Positions 49,738 through 59,430 of a stretch of DNA of 64,000 bases are shown here, in pieces (the first letter of the stretch is position 1; each line of letters begins with the position of its first letter). Position numbers and translations under genes: made by a program. The notes below the pieces were generated by a model. It was not told where the DNA came from. It made no database searches and worked only from the letters and a program-made list of their open reading frames with translations. The stretch spans positions 46,616-110,615 of the forward strand of contig JAUXVE010000134.1 in the NCBI GenBank assembly GCA_030680415.1. The letters are read 5' to 3'. This DNA is from Rubrivivax sp. (lineage in GTDB: Bacteria > Pseudomonadota > Gammaproteobacteria > Burkholderiales > Burkholderiaceae_C).

Positions 49738-52185
49738 TCACTGGACTCCCACCGCGGTGAACTGGCGCGTATCGACGGCCGCCTTGTCATGTTCGAACCA
49801 GGGGTCGGGCTCGCCGTCGAGGCTGAATTGAAGCCGCGCCCACAGCGCCTTGCGGCCGGCCGCATCGTCGAGGATTCGTTTTTTCACGGTGTCCAGGCCG
49901 ACGCGGTTGACGTAATGCACGGTGCGTTCGAGGTACCAGCCTTCCTCGCGGTAGAGCTGCAAAAACGCGCCGCTGTACTCCAGCACTTCGTCCGAGGTCT
50001 TGAGCTTGACCAGGAACTGCGCCACGTCGGTCTTGATGCCGCCATTGCCGGCGACGTAGATCTCCCAGCCTGAATCGACCCCTATCACACCCACGTCCTT
50101 GATGCCGGCCTCGGCGCAATTTCGCGGGCAGCCGCTGACGGCCAGCTTGACCTTGTGCGGCGCGTACATGCGCCAGAGCGCGCGCTCCAAATCCTTGCCC
50201 ATCTGCGTCGAATCCTGCGTTCCGAAGCGGCACCACTCGCTGCCGACGCAGGTCTTCACCGTGCGCAGCGCCTTGCCATAGGCGTGGCCCGAGGGCATGC
50301 CGATATCTTTCCAGACATTGACCAGGTCTTCCTTCTTCACGCCCAGCAGGTCGATGCGCTGGCCGCCGGTGACCTTGACGGTCGGGATCTTGTATTTGTC
50401 GACCGCATTGGCGATGCGGCGCAATTCGTCGGCCGTGGTCTCGCCGCCCCACATGCGCGGGATCACCGAGTAGGTACCGTCGCGCTGGATATTGGCGTGG
50501 CTGCGCTCGTTGATATAGCGGCTTTGCGGATCGTCCCGGGCCTCTTTGGGCCAGCGGCTGATCAGGTAGTAGTTGATCGCCGGCCGGCATGACGAGCAGC
50601 CGTTGGGCGTGCGCCAGCCGAGCAGCTTGTACACGCTGTCGATCGTCAGCAGGTGCTCGGCCTTGATGGCGTCGCGCGCTTCCTGGTGGCTGGCATCGGT
50701 GCAGCCGCACATGGCCTTCTTGGTCGGGGCTTTCGAGTAGTCGCCGCCGGCGGTGAACATCAGCAGTTGCTCGACCAGGCCGGTGCACGAGCCGCAGCTG
50801 GCACTGGCCTTGGTGTGCTTGCGCACCTCGTCGAGCGTGAACAGGCCCTTGTCCTTGATCGCCTTGCAGATCGTGCCCTTGGCGACGCCGTTGCAGCCGC
50901 AGACCTCGTCGCCGTCGGCCATGCTGGCGGCGCGCGTATTGCCCTCGTGGCCGGTATCGCCGATATTCGATTCGCCGAACATCAGTTTGTCGCGGATATC
51001 GTGGATCTTGCGGCCCTCGCGCAGCAGCTTGAAGTACCAGGAGCCATCGACGGTGTCGCCATACAGGCAGGCGCCGATCAGCCGGTCGTCCTTGATGACC
51101 AGCTTCTTATAGACGCCGCCGCAAGGGTCGCTCATCACGATCTCCTCGCAGTCGGCGCCGCCGCTGAAATTGCCGGCCGAGAACAGGTCGATGCCGGTGA
51201 CCTTGAGCTTGGTGCTGGTCTGGCTGCCGCTGTAGCGGCCGATGCCGAACTCGGCCAGGTGCGTGGCGCAGACCTTGCCCTGCTCGAACAGCGGCGCCAC
51301 CAGGCCGTAGGCAATGCCGCGGTGCGCGGCGCATTCGCCGACCGAGTAGATGCGCGCATCGGTGATGGTCTGCATCGTATCGTTGACGACGATGCCGCCT
51401 CGTCCGTCGTTGAAGCAGTGCAGGCCGATCTTGCGGGCGAGGGCCGTATTGGGCCGGATCCCGGCAGCCATCACGACGAGGTCGGCGGGAACCTCTTTGC
51501 CGTCCTTGAACCGCACCGCCATCACCCGCCCGCCCTGGTCCGCGATCAGCGCTTCGGTTTGCGCGCCGATCAGGAATTTGAGGCCACGGTCCTCGAGCGA
51601 CTTCTGCAACAGCCTGCCGGCGGTATCGTCGAGCTGGCGTTCCATCAACCACGGCATGATGTGAACGACGGTGACCTGCATGCCGCGCAGCATCAGGCCG
51701 TTGGCGGCTTCCAGCCCGAGCAGGCCGCCGCCGATGACCACCGCGTGTTTGTACCTGGCCGCAGCATCGATCATCGCCTGCGTATCGGCGATATCGCGGT
51801 AGGCGATCACGCCGTCGAGTTCCTTGCCCGGCACCGGCAGGATGAAGGGGGTCGAGCCGGTGGCGATCAGCAGGCGGTCGTATTCGGCCTCGGTGCCGTC
51901 GCCGGCCTTGACGATGCGCCGCCGCCGGTCGATATCGGTCACCGTTTTGCCGGTGTGCAGCGTGATGCCGTTGTCGGCATACCAGGACAGCGGGTTGAGG
52001 ATGATCTCGTCGATCGTCTGCTCGCCGGCCAGCACCGGCGAGAGCAGGATGCGGTTGTAGTTCGGGTGCGGCTCGGCACCGAAGACGGTGATGTCGTACA
52101 GATCGGGCGCGAGCTTCAGCAGTTCTTCGACCGTGCGGATGCCGGCCATGCCGTTGCCCACCAGCACCAGTTTCATTTTCGTCAT
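49738..52185 (-). CDS. nirB: NADH-dependent nitrite reductase large subunit
   Basis: An 815-residue siroheme enzyme that reduces nitrite to ammonium. Domain order is an FAD/NAD(P)H oxidoreductase (opening MKLVLVGNGMAGIRTVEELL; second dinucleotide motif AVVIGGGLLGLEAANGLML), a BFD-type 2Fe-2S domain (CGCNGVAKGTICKAI, CGSCTG), a further BFD-like CGCTD region with NGCSSCRPA, and a siroheme/4Fe-4S half with TCVGSEWCRFG and SGCPRNCAEAG. Start M (TKMKLV) at 52185. It lies 13 bases after nrtD. Confidence 0.96.
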   Translation of the reverse strand: MTKMKLVLVGNGMAGIRTVEELLKLAPDLYDITVFGAEPHPNYNRILLSPVLAGEQTIDEIILNPLSWYADNGITLHTGKTVTDIDRRRRIVKAGDGTEAEYDRLLIATGSTPFILPVPGKELDGVIAYRDIADTQAMIDAAARYKHAVVIGGGLLGLEAANGLMLRGMQVTVVHIMPWLMERQLDDTAGRLLQKSLEDRGLKFLIGAQTEALIADQGGRVMAVRFKDGKEVPADLVVMAAGIRPNTALARKIGLHCFNDGRGGIVVNDTMQTITDARIYSVGECAAHRGIAYGLVAPLFEQGKVCATHLAEFGIGRYSGSQTSTKLKVTGIDLFSAGNFSGGADCEEIVMSDPCGGVYKKLVIKDDRLIGACLYGDTVDGSWYFKLLREGRKIHDIRDKLMFGESNIGDTGHEGNTRAASMADGDEVCGCNGVAKGTICKAIKDKGLFTLDEVRKHTKASASCGSCTGLVEQLLMFTAGGDYSKAPTKKAMCGCTDASHQEARDAIKAEHLLTIDSVYKLLGWRTPNGCSSCRPAINYYLISRWPKEARDDPQSRYINERSHANIQRDGTYSVIPRMWGGETTADELRRIANAVDKYKIPTVKVTGGQRIDLLGVKKEDLVNVWKDIGMPSGHAYGKALRTVKTCVGSEWCRFGTQDSTQMGKDLERALWRMYAPHKVKLAVSGCPRNCAEAGIKDVGVIGVDSGWEIYVAGNGGIKTDVAQFLVKLKTSDEVLEYSGAFLQLYREEGWYLERTVHYVNRVGLDTVKKRILDDAAGRKALWARLQFSLDGEPDPWFEHDKAAVDTRQFTAVGVQ

Positions 52186-52198
52186 GGCTTGCCTTCGC

Positions 52199-53002
52199 TC
52201 AGGCGGCCACCGGCTCGACGTGAGCCTGGCGCCGGTACAGGAAATCGAGCACCGCCTTGCGGCAATGCACATAGGCCGGGTCTTCGGCCAGCGCCACGCG
52301 CTCGCGCGGGCGTGGCAGGGTCACGGCCAGCACCTCGCCGATGGTCGCGGCAGGGCCATTGGTCATCATCACGATGCGGTCGGAGAGCAGCACCGCTTCA
52401 TCGACATCGTGGGTCACCATCACCACGGTGCTTCGGGTGCGCGCGACGATCTTCAGCAGCTCGTCCTGCAGCCTGGCGCGGGTCAGCGCGTCCAATGCCC
52501 CGAAGGGCTCGTCGAGCAGCAGCACCTTGGGCTCCATCGCCAGCGCGCGCGCGATGCCCACGCGCTGCTTCATGCCGCCGGAGACTTCATGCGGGCGCTT
52601 GGTGGCGGCGTGGGCCATGCCCACCAGCTCGAGCGCGGCGGCGGTGCGCGCGCGCAACCGGGCGCCGCTCTCGGCGCCGCCGAAGACGCGCTCGACCGCC
52701 AGCAGCACATTGTCGAAGCAGGTCAGCCAGGGCAGCAGCGAGTGGTTCTGGAAGACCACCGCGCGCTCGGGGCCGGGCGCGGCGATCTCGCGCTTGTCGC
52801 ACAGCAGCACGCCGCCGCTGGGCAGGAGCAGGCCGGCGATCAGGTTCAAGAGCGTGCTCTTGCCGCAGCCCGAGTGGCCGATCAGGGTGACGAATTCGCC
52901 CTGGGCCACCTTGAGGTTGATGTCGCGCAGGGCGTGGAAGCTGCCCTTCTTCGTCGAGAACCGCATCTCGACGTTTTCAACTTTGATGAAATCAGTCGTC
53001 AT
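52199..53002 (-). CDS. nrtD: Nitrate ABC transporter ATP-binding protein
   Basis: A 267-residue ATPase of the nitrate/sulfonate/taurine class. Walker A GHSGCGKST is at 42-50, the signature VSGGMKQRVGIARALAM and Walker B LLLDEPFGALD follow, then the switch His in VTHDVDEA. It drives nitrate import with NrtB and the binding protein NrtA. It overlaps the nrtB stop by 11 bases. Confidence 0.93.
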   Translation of the reverse strand: MTTDFIKVENVEMRFSTKKGSFHALRDINLKVAQGEFVTLIGHSGCGKSTLLNLIAGLLLPSGGVLLCDKREIAAPGPERAVVFQNHSLLPWLTCFDNVLLAVERVFGGAESGARLRARTAAALELVGMAHAATKRPHEVSGGMKQRVGIARALAMEPKVLLLDEPFGALDALTRARLQDELLKIVARTRSTVVMVTHDVDEAVLLSDRIVMMTNGPAATIGEVLAVTLPRPRERVALAEDPAYVHCRKAVLDFLYRRQAHVEPVAA

Positions 53003-53957
53003 AGCTGAACCTCTTGGCGATGCCGACCAGCAACTGCTCCAGCAGCAGGCCGACGATGCCGATGACGAAGATGGCGATCAGGATGTGCTTGACGTTGAGG
53101 TTGTTCCATTCGTCCCAGACCCAGAAGCCGATGCCCACGCCGCCGGTGAGCATCTCGGCGGCGACGATCACCAGCCAGGCCGTGCCGACCGACAGGCGCA
53201 CGCCGGTCAGCATGTAGGGCAGCACCGAGGGCAGCAGGATCCGGGTGATGACCTTCCATTCGGAGAGGTTCAGTACCCGCGCCACGTTCAGATAGTCCTG
53301 CGGCACGCGCTGCACGCCGACGGCGGTATTGATGACCATCGGCCAGATCGAGCAGATGAAGATCGTCCAGATCGCCGCCGGATTGGCGGCCTTGAAGACC
53401 AGGAGGCCGATCGGCAGCCAGGCCAGCGGCGAGACCGGCCGCAGCAGGCTGATCAGCGGGTTGACCATGCGGTTGAGAAAAGCGAAGCGGCCGATCAGAA
53501 AACCCAGCGGGATCCCGACCAGCGCCGCCATGCCGAAGCCCACCGCCACGCGCTCGAGCGAAAAAAGGATATTCCAGCCGATGCCCTGATCGTTCGGGCC
53601 GTTGCTGTAGAAAGGATTGGCAAACAGCTTGACCGCGGCGGCGAAGGTTTCGGCCGGCGTCGGGAAGGCACCGCCGCTCTTGGTCAGCAGGGCCCAGACG
53701 CCGACCAGCAGGCCCATGCCGATGACCGGCGGCAGCACGGCCAGCCAGAACGGCCGCGTGTCGATGCGTGAACGGCGCGTGCCTTCCCGTTCGCCCTGAG
53801 TCTGTATTTCCGATCGTCCCGAGCTTGTCGAAGGAAGGGCTTCGACAGGCTCAGCCCGAACGGTGGTGGGGGCAGAGGGGCCGGTGCCAGGGGCCTTCTT
53901 CTCCAGCGCCGACTGACGCGACGCTTCGAGCGGCGAATGAAAAACAGCGGAGACCAT
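52992..53957 (-). CDS. nrtB: Nitrate ABC transporter permease with repeat-encoded N-terminus
   Basis: A 321-residue inner membrane permease with about six helices and the EAA loop PQDYLNVARVLNLSEWKVITR. The mature-looking protein begins around RPFWLAVLPPVIGMGLL (near residue 68). Before it lies a polar N-terminal extension whose middle part, TVRAEPVEALPSTSSGRSEI, is encoded by a dispersed intergenic repeat (53787-53863) that has been read through in frame. Start M (VSAVFHSP) at 53957 is the most likely; translation from inside the repeat is unlikely. Confidence 0.9.
   Translation of the reverse strand: MVSAVFHSPLEASRQSALEKKAPGTGPSAPTTVRAEPVEALPSTSSGRSEIQTQGEREGTRRSRIDTRPFWLAVLPPVIGMGLLVGVWALLTKSGGAFPTPAETFAAAVKLFANPFYSNGPNDQGIGWNILFSLERVAVGFGMAALVGIPLGFLIGRFAFLNRMVNPLISLLRPVSPLAWLPIGLLVFKAANPAAIWTIFICSIWPMVINTAVGVQRVPQDYLNVARVLNLSEWKVITRILLPSVLPYMLTGVRLSVGTAWLVIVAAEMLTGGVGIGFWVWDEWNNLNVKHILIAIFVIGIVGLLLEQLLVGIAKRFSYDD
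53787..53863. repeat. Dispersed palindromic repeat inserted in frame in nrtB
   Basis: Two nested inverted repeats: inner arms gagcttgtcgaag (53821-53833) and cttcgacaggctc (53840-53852), one mismatch, and outer arms 53787-53800 and 53850-53863, matching at 12 of 14 bases. The ttcgacaggctcag core is a common interspersed repeat of proteobacterial genomes. Here it lies within the coding sequence. Confidence 0.8.
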
Positions 53958-53970
53958 CGCGCGGCCTTCC

Positions 53971-55221
53971 TCAGGCCGCGCTCGCGCGCACCTTGAAGCC
54001 GTCGGCATATTTGGCCGGCTCCTTGCCGTCCCAGACCACGCCGTCGATCAGCTTGCTCGAACGCATATCGCTCTTGGGCAGGCTGATCTTGAGTTGCGCC
54101 GCGGCCTGCTTGTAGAGATCAATCTGGTTCACCTGTTTGGCCACGCCCAGATAATCCGGATGCTCCTTCAACAGGCCCCAGCGCTTGTGCTGGGTCAGGA
54201 ACCACATCCCGTCGGACAGGTACGGGAAATTCACCGCGCCGTCGTTGAAGAACTTCATGTGGTTCGGGTCGTCCCAGGTCTTGCCCAGGCCGTTCTGGTA
54301 GCGGCCCAGGATGCGCTGGTTGATCGCATCGACGCTGGTATTGACATAGGCCTTGTCGGCGATGGTCTCGGCCATCTTGTTCTTGTTCGACAGGTTGGCG
54401 TCGATCCAGCGGCTGGCCTCGAGCACGGCCATCACCACCGCGCGCGCGGTGTTCGGGTTCTTCTTGACGAACTCGCCGGTCGTGCCGAGCACTTTCTCCG
54501 GGTGGTCCTTCCAGACTTCCTGCGTGGTCGCGGCGGTGATGCCGATGCCGTCGATGATGGCGCGGTGGTTCCACGGCTCGCCGACGCAAAAGCCATCCAT
54601 ATTGCCGACGCGCATATTGGCCACCATCTGCGGCGGCGGCACGGTGATGACCTTGGTATCGCGCATCGGGTTGATGCCGCCCGAAGCCAGCCAGTAGTAC
54701 AGCCACATCGCGTGGGTGCCGGTGGGGAAGGTCTGCGCGAAGGTGTATTCACGCTTCTCGGCGGCCATCAGTTTGGCCAGCGAGGCGACATCGACGGCGC
54801 CCTTGTCAGCGAGTTTTTTCGACAGCGTGATCGCCTGGCCGTTGTTGTTGAGCGTCATCAGCACGGCCATATCCTTCTTCGGCCCGCCGATGCCCTGATG
54901 CACGCCATAGACCAGGCCGTACAGCACGTGCGCCATATCGAGTTCGCCGTTGACCAGCTTGTCGCGCACGCCGGCCCACGAGGCTTCCTTGGTCGGGATG
55001 ATCTTGATGCCGTATTTCTCGTCGAACTTGAGCACCGAGGCCATCACCACCGAAGCGCAATCGGTGAGCGGAATGAAGCCGATGCGGACTTCTTTTTTCT
55101 CTGGCGCATCCGAGCCCTGGGCCCAGACTGCCGGGTTGAGCGCCGCCCCCGCGGCCAGCGCTGCCGAAGCCTTGATGAACTGCCTGCGTCGATCGCTTGT
55201 CGGACTCTCGCGTGTGACCAT
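53971..55221 (-). CDS. nrtA: Nitrate-binding protein of the ABC transporter
   Basis: A 416-residue periplasmic nitrate receptor of the NrtA/CmpA family. The N-terminus has a Tat-type signal (DRRRQFIKASAALAAGAAL). Then comes VRIGFIPLTDCASVVMASVL, where family members read the same, followed by NMDGFCVGEPWNHRAI and TGEFVKKNPNTARAVV. It leads the nine-gene nitrate operon, and the leader upstream may control it. It ends 13 bases before nrtB. Confidence 0.93.
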   Translation of the reverse strand: MVTRESPTSDRRRQFIKASAALAAGAALNPAVWAQGSDAPEKKEVRIGFIPLTDCASVVMASVLKFDEKYGIKIIPTKEASWAGVRDKLVNGELDMAHVLYGLVYGVHQGIGGPKKDMAVLMTLNNNGQAITLSKKLADKGAVDVASLAKLMAAEKREYTFAQTFPTGTHAMWLYYWLASGGINPMRDTKVITVPPPQMVANMRVGNMDGFCVGEPWNHRAIIDGIGITAATTQEVWKDHPEKVLGTTGEFVKKNPNTARAVVMAVLEASRWIDANLSNKNKMAETIADKAYVNTSVDAINQRILGRYQNGLGKTWDDPNHMKFFNDGAVNFPYLSDGMWFLTQHKRWGLLKEHPDYLGVAKQVNQIDLYKQAAAQLKISLPKSDMRSSKLIDGVVWDGKEPAKYADGFKVRASAA

Positions 55222-55233
55222 GGTTGGCTCCCG

Positions 55234-55323
55234 AAAAAAACAAAAGGCGCTCGCACACTGCCGTACCCGTCGCGCCGTGGTGGTGGGTGCTTCGGGTTCA
55301 CCCCTGCACGAGTCGTGCCAGGG
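55234..55323 (-). promoter_or_regulatory. Hairpin leader of the nitrate operon (possible attenuator)
   Basis: On the nrtA transcript three hairpins come in order. The first is 55302-55323 (CCCTG with CAGGG, inner GCAC with GTGC). The second is 55285-55303 (GGGTG with CACCC), which shares two bases with the first. The third is a weak GGCGC/GCGCC stem (55246-55276) followed by the T-rich tract TTTTGTTTTTTT (55234-55245). The tract ends 12 bases before the nrtA start. Nitrate operons are often controlled by an antiterminator of the NasR/NasT type acting on such leaders. No such regulator lies in the window. Pairing is read by eye only. Confidence 0.4.
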
Positions 55324-55497
55324 TTCGCTGGGGGAAAGCCGATAGCGGCGATGCTGCGGCGCACCAAAGGTGGCCGCGGACCGCCTTGCGCTGGTGCGCG
55401 GAACCGGCCCGCGGGGCGCAGCAGCGGATCCGGCCGCGTTGACGCGGCGGCGGTGTGCGAGGATGCGGGCCTACACTGACTGCCCGCCGCCTTGCCC

Positions 55498-55938
55498 ATG
55501 TGGATTACCCGCCTTCTCATCACACTCGCCGTGTTGGCGGCGCTGGCTGCGGTGTATTTCTGGGCGACCCTGAAGTGGAGCTACTCGAGCGGCGAGCGCG
55601 CCGGCTGGGTGCAGAAGTTTTCGCACAAGGGCTGGGTGTGCAAGACCTGGGAGGGCGAGTTGGCGCTGGTCTCGCTGCCCGGCAGTGCCGTCGAAAAATT
55701 CAACTTCACGGTGCATGACGATGGCGCGGCCCAACTGATCCAGCAGGCGGTGGGCAAGCGCGTGACCCTGCACTACGAAGAAAAGGTCGGCCTGCCGACG
55801 AGCTGCTTCGGCGAGACGCGGTACTTCGTTTCCAAAGTAACGATCAACCCCGATATCCCGCTCGGGCCGGGGGTGAGCCTGCCGGCCGCGCCGTCGGCAG
55901 CGGTCAATTCGGCGTCATCGCCGTCCCCCGGTCGGTGA
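55498..55938 (+). CDS. Conserved membrane-anchored hypothetical protein
   Basis: A 146-residue protein with one N-terminal helix (TRLLITLAVLAALAAVYFWA) and a soluble domain. The domain reads SSGERAGWVQKFSHKGWVCK, then TWEGELALVS, then LHYEEKVGLPTSCFGETRYFV, with two Cys that could pair. I know this as a conserved betaproteobacterial family without an established function. Start ATG 55498 is chosen over the TTG at 55492. It is divergent from nrtA. Confidence 0.75.
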   Translation: MWITRLLITLAVLAALAAVYFWATLKWSYSSGERAGWVQKFSHKGWVCKTWEGELALVSLPGSAVEKFNFTVHDDGAAQLIQQAVGKRVTLHYEEKVGLPTSCFGETRYFVSKVTINPDIPLGPGVSLPAAPSAAVNSASSPSPGR

Positions 55939-55949
55939 TTTCCCAGCCG

Positions 55950-57068
55950 CTACAGCCGCCTTGCGTTGCCGATGCATATGCCGCCCTTGCCCTGGTTGGC
56001 CCCTTCGATGAAGGTATAGCGCGACACCTGGGTGAAGCTGGTTCCGCCTTTGCGCAGGCTCCAGTTGAAATCCTCTGAAAAGCGGTTGCCCGGCGGACCC
56101 GAAAGGTTGTAGGCGCCGCGCAGCGAATGTGGGTTGCCGTTGACGACCGATGCCTGGTAAAGGCTGCCGTCGGCGGGACCGGGCGGGTCGTCGTCGATAT
56201 TGACCGCGTCGGCACCGGAGGCGGTCATCGTGAACCGAAAACTCCCCGACTCCTGCGGCAGGCAGGCCCAGGACATTTCGTAGCTGCCGGCCCAGTCGGC
56301 GTTGCTGCCGCTGGCGCCGCACTTCAGGTCCACGCTCGAATCGGCGACGACGCTGGATTGCCCGCTGCTGTCGGTGAACGATGCCGCGTTGATCAGGACG
56401 CTGCTGCTGCCGGGGGCGAAATTCCAGGTCGATACCAGGGTGCCCGAAGTAGCTTCGAGGCGGATCTGCATCCGTCCATCGAGGCTGTACGCACAGGCGT
56501 TGGCCGTTGCCGAAGCCAGGCCTGTGGCGGGCTTGACGATCAACGGCGCCGTGGCCGCAATCGTCATCGTCGTCTTGTTGCCGCTGAGCGGGTCGGTGAA
56601 GGTGCCGCTGCCCGAGAGCCGCCGCTCGCTGGGTGTGACGTTGAACGCCAGATCGCCGCGATAGACATGCCCCAGCACCGGTATGTTGACGTCCAGGCTC
56701 ACCTGGCCATTCATGCCCGACCACTCGAATGCCGGATCGCCGTTGAACGTCACGCGGCCCGACAGCGTCGATTCGTTGATACTGTCACCGTTGCCGTCGT
56801 ACGGTCCGCTGAAGATAAAGGAATGCGGGGCGGCACCGGGGCTCGTATCGGGGATCATCGCCACGCCTTGCGCCAGCGGCGTGCCCGGATTCAGCACGCC
56901 AATCAGGCTGCTCTCGAAGTTGGCCACCAGGGGCAACGAGCGCGCCATGTCGGCCTTGAGCTTGGTCTCGAGCGTGGCGCCGGGATTGGCAGGCACCGGA
57001 TCGGAGCTGCCGCCTCCGCCGCAGGCCGTCAGCAACACGACCGGAATCCGAATCAACCAGCGATTCAT
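55950..57068 (-). CDS. Hypothetical lipoprotein
   Basis: A 372-residue protein with a lipobox LLTAC (the Cys followed by GGGG), so it is lipid-anchored in the envelope. The rest is Ser/Gly/Thr/Asn-rich and beta-strand-like (LSGRVTFNGDPAFEWSG, VYRGDLAFNVTPSERRLSG, GTLVSTWNFAPGSSSVLIN), with scattered Cys at positions that could form disulfides. I recognise no family. The ribosome site GGAGGA precedes the ATG at 57068. Intergenic 57069-57223 holds only an 8-base stem (57182-57189 with 57209-57216). Confidence 0.7.
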   Translation of the reverse strand: MNRWLIRIPVVLLTACGGGGSSDPVPANPGATLETKLKADMARSLPLVANFESSLIGVLNPGTPLAQGVAMIPDTSPGAAPHSFIFSGPYDGNGDSINESTLSGRVTFNGDPAFEWSGMNGQVSLDVNIPVLGHVYRGDLAFNVTPSERRLSGSGTFTDPLSGNKTTMTIAATAPLIVKPATGLASATANACAYSLDGRMQIRLEATSGTLVSTWNFAPGSSSVLINAASFTDSSGQSSVVADSSVDLKCGASGSNADWAGSYEMSWACLPQESGSFRFTMTASGADAVNIDDDPPGPADGSLYQASVVNGNPHSLRGAYNLSGPPGNRFSEDFNWSLRKGGTSFTQVSRYTFIEGANQGKGGICIGNARRL

Positions 57069-57223
57069 GATGTGTCCTCCGTTGACAGCATTGCGCCTGC
57101 CGCGGGGACGATCGCTGCCGGACGTACGCACCGGAGACACCGCGTGGTGCGACCCGACTCCTTCGCCCCACGATCATGCTACTGCCGCGCCGGACTGCGC
57201 TCAAGCGCCGCGGCAGGTCGGAA

Positions 57224-58492
57224 TTAGGGGTACAGCCCGCGCTCCTGCCGCGCCGTCAGAATGCGCTCGCAGGCTACTGCGAAGGTGGCGGTGCGCAGGG
57301 TGATCTTGTGTCGATCGGCGGTGTCCCAGATATTCTTCAGGGCTCCGACCAGGATCTTGTCCAGGCGCACATTGATCTCGTCTTCGGTCCAGAAGAAGGA
57401 CGAGAAATCCTGCACCCACTCGAAGTAGCTGACGGTCACGCCGCCGGCATTGCAGATCACGTCGGGCACGACCAGGATGCCGCGGTCGGCCAGGGTGTCG
57501 TCGCCGGCCTGCGTGGTCGGGCCATTGGCGCCTTCGAGCACCAGGCGGGCCTTGATGCGGCGCGCGCGCTCGCCGCCGATCTGGCCTTCCAGCGCGGCCG
57601 GGATCAGGATCTCGCAGGGCACATCCCAGAAGGCTTCGTTGTCGATCGCCTCGGCGGCCTGGAAGCCGGCCACGCCGCCGCTGGCCTTGACGTGCGGCAT
57701 CAGGTCGGCCAGGTCCAAGCCCTGGGCATTGGCGATGGTGCCGGTGTGGTCCTGGACGGCGACGATCTTGCCGCCGGCCTGCGCGAACAGCTCGGCCGCC
57801 GACGAACCGACATTGCCCAAGCCCTGCACCGCGACGCGTGCGCCGTCGAGGTTCAGGCCGATGCGCCGCGCCGCCTCGCGCCCGGTGACGAAGACGCCGC
57901 GGCCGGTGGCCTTGACGCGGCCCAGCGAGCCACCCAGGTGCAGCGGCTTGCCGGTGACGACGCCGGTGGCGGTGGCGCCGACGTTCATCGAGTAGGTGTC
58001 CATCATCCAGGCCATCACCTGGGCGTTGGTATTGACGTCGGGCGCCGGGATATCCTGGTGCGGGCCGATGATGATGCCGATCTCGCTGGTGTAGCGGCGC
58101 GTGATGCGCTCCAGCTCCTTCAGCGACAGCTGCTTCGGATCGACGCGGATGCCGCCCTTGGCGCCGCCGTAGGGCAGGTTCACCGCGGCGTTCTTGATCG
58201 TCATCCAGGCCGCCAGCGCCATCACCTCTTCGAGCGTGACATCCGGGTGGTAGCGCACGCCGCCCTTGCCCGGCCCGCGCGTTAACGAGTGCTGGACGCG
58301 AAAGCCTTCGTAGTGGGCGACGTTGCCGTTGTCGAGCTCGATCGGCACATCGACGATCAGCGAGCGTTTGGGCCGCTTCAGCGTTTCGGCCCACTTGGCC
58401 AGCGAGCCCAGGTACGGGATCACGCGATCGACCTGCATCAGGTAGGTGCCCCAGGGGCTTTCGGGGCTGGGATGAACGTAGCTCAGGCTCAT
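57224..58492 (-). CDS. gdhA: Glutamate dehydrogenase (Glu/Leu/Phe/Val family)
   Basis: A 422-residue NAD(P)-dependent enzyme that interconverts glutamate and 2-oxoglutarate plus ammonium. The substrate loop [16 protein letters not shown] with the catalytic Lys, [13 protein letters not shown] and the Rossmann motif [17 protein letters not shown] are present. At 422 residues it is of the shorter, hexameric type common in bacilli and betaproteobacteria. It is divergent from proC. Ammonium made by NirB could be used here, though the reaction direction is unknown. Confidence 0.93.
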   Translation of the reverse strand: MSLSYVHPSPESPWGTYLMQVDRVIPYLGSLAKWAETLKRPKRSLIVDVPIELDNGNVAHYEGFRVQHSLTRGPGKGGVRYHPDVTLEEVMALAAWMTIKNAAVNLPYGGAKGGIRVDPKQLSLKELERITRRYTSEIGIIIGPHQDIPAPDVNTNAQVMAWMMDTYSMNVGATATGVVTGKPLHLGGSLGRVKATGRGVFVTGREAARRIGLNLDGARVAVQGLGNVGSSAAELFAQAGGKIVAVQDHTGTIANAQGLDLADLMPHVKASGGVAGFQAAEAIDNEAFWDVPCEILIPAALEGQIGGERARRIKARLVLEGANGPTTQAGDDTLADRGILVVPDVICNAGGVTVSYFEWVQDFSSFFWTEDEINVRLDKILVGALKNIWDTADRHKITLRTATFAVACERILTARQERGLYP

Positions 58493-58617
58493 GGCAGTGG
58501 CTCGGGTCGTGAAGGCCGCACTCTAGGCCAAGTCGAACCGAATGGATCACCGACAACCCTGCCGGCTTTGCAGGATGCCCGCCGCCGGGCCTCATGGTAC
58601 GGGCCTAAACTCGCCGG

Positions 58618-59430
58618 ATGGCACAACAGACACTGGCTTTTATCGGCGGCGGCAATATGGCCGGCGCGATCTTCGGCGGCCTCGTGCGCAGCGGCTGGCC
58701 GGCGGCGGCGATCACGGTCGTCGAGCCCTGGACCGAGCAGCGCGAGCGCATCGCGGCGGCGTGGCCCGGCGTGCGCGTGCTCGCCGCGGCCGATGCGCCC
58801 TTGGCCGCGGCCGCAGTCGTCGTCTGGGCCGTCAAACCACAAAGCTTCGCCGCGGCCGCCGCGCCCTGCGCCGGCTTCGTCGGCAGCGCGCTGCATCTGA
58901 GCGTGATGGCCGGCATCCGCAGCGACGCGCTGGTGCGCGCGACCGGCAGCCAGCGCGTCGTGCGCGCGATGCCCAACACGCCGGCACTGATCGGCCAGGG
59001 CATCGCCGGGCTGTTTGCGCGCGGGGCGGCGAGTGCGGCCGACCGCAACGTCGTGCAAGCCGTGCTCGCCCCCACCGGCCAGTGCTTGTGGTTCGAGCGC
59101 GAAGAGCAACTCGACGCGGTGACCGCGCTGTCGGGCTCGGGCCCGGCCTACGTTTTCTTTTTTATCGAGGCGATGATCGACGCCGCCGAGCAAATGGGCC
59201 TCACGCGCGAGCAGGGCCGCAGGCTGGCGCAAGCCACGTTTACAGGCGCAACCGCCTTGGCAGCCCAGAGCGACGAGCCGCTGGCCCTGCTGCGCGAGCG
59301 CGTCACGTCCAAGGGCGGAACCACCTTCGCTGCGCTCGAATCGATGCGCAGCGACAAGGTACACGAGGCGATCGTGCGGGCTGTGCGAGCGGCGCAGCAG
59401 CGCGCGCGCGAGCTCGGCGCTTCAGCGTAA
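58618..59430 (+). CDS. proC: Pyrroline-5-carboxylate reductase
   Basis: A 270-residue enzyme that performs the last step of proline synthesis. The Rossmann opening [20 protein letters not shown] and the conserved C-terminal [20 protein letters not shown] and TFTGATALA are visible. Its last nine bases overlap the end of the convergent ubiA gene. It faces away from gdhA with 125 bases between, which should hold both promoters. Confidence 0.95.
   Translation: MAQQTLAFIGGGNMAGAIFGGLVRSGWPAAAITVVEPWTEQRERIAAAWPGVRVLAAADAPLAAAAVVVWAVKPQSFAAAAAPCAGFVGSALHLSVMAGIRSDALVRATGSQRVVRAMPNTPALIGQGIAGLFARGAASAADRNVVQAVLAPTGQCLWFEREEQLDAVTALSGSGPAYVFFFIEAMIDAAEQMGLTREQGRRLAQATFTGATALAAQSDEPLALLRERVTSKGGTTFAALESMRSDKVHEAIVRAVRAAQQRARELGASA

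Noticed and set aside
55498..55938. Sugar-phosphate dehydrogenase function for the small membrane protein
   Set aside because: Relatives sometimes carry such labels, but the 146-residue protein has no nucleotide-binding motif and is anchored by a membrane helix.
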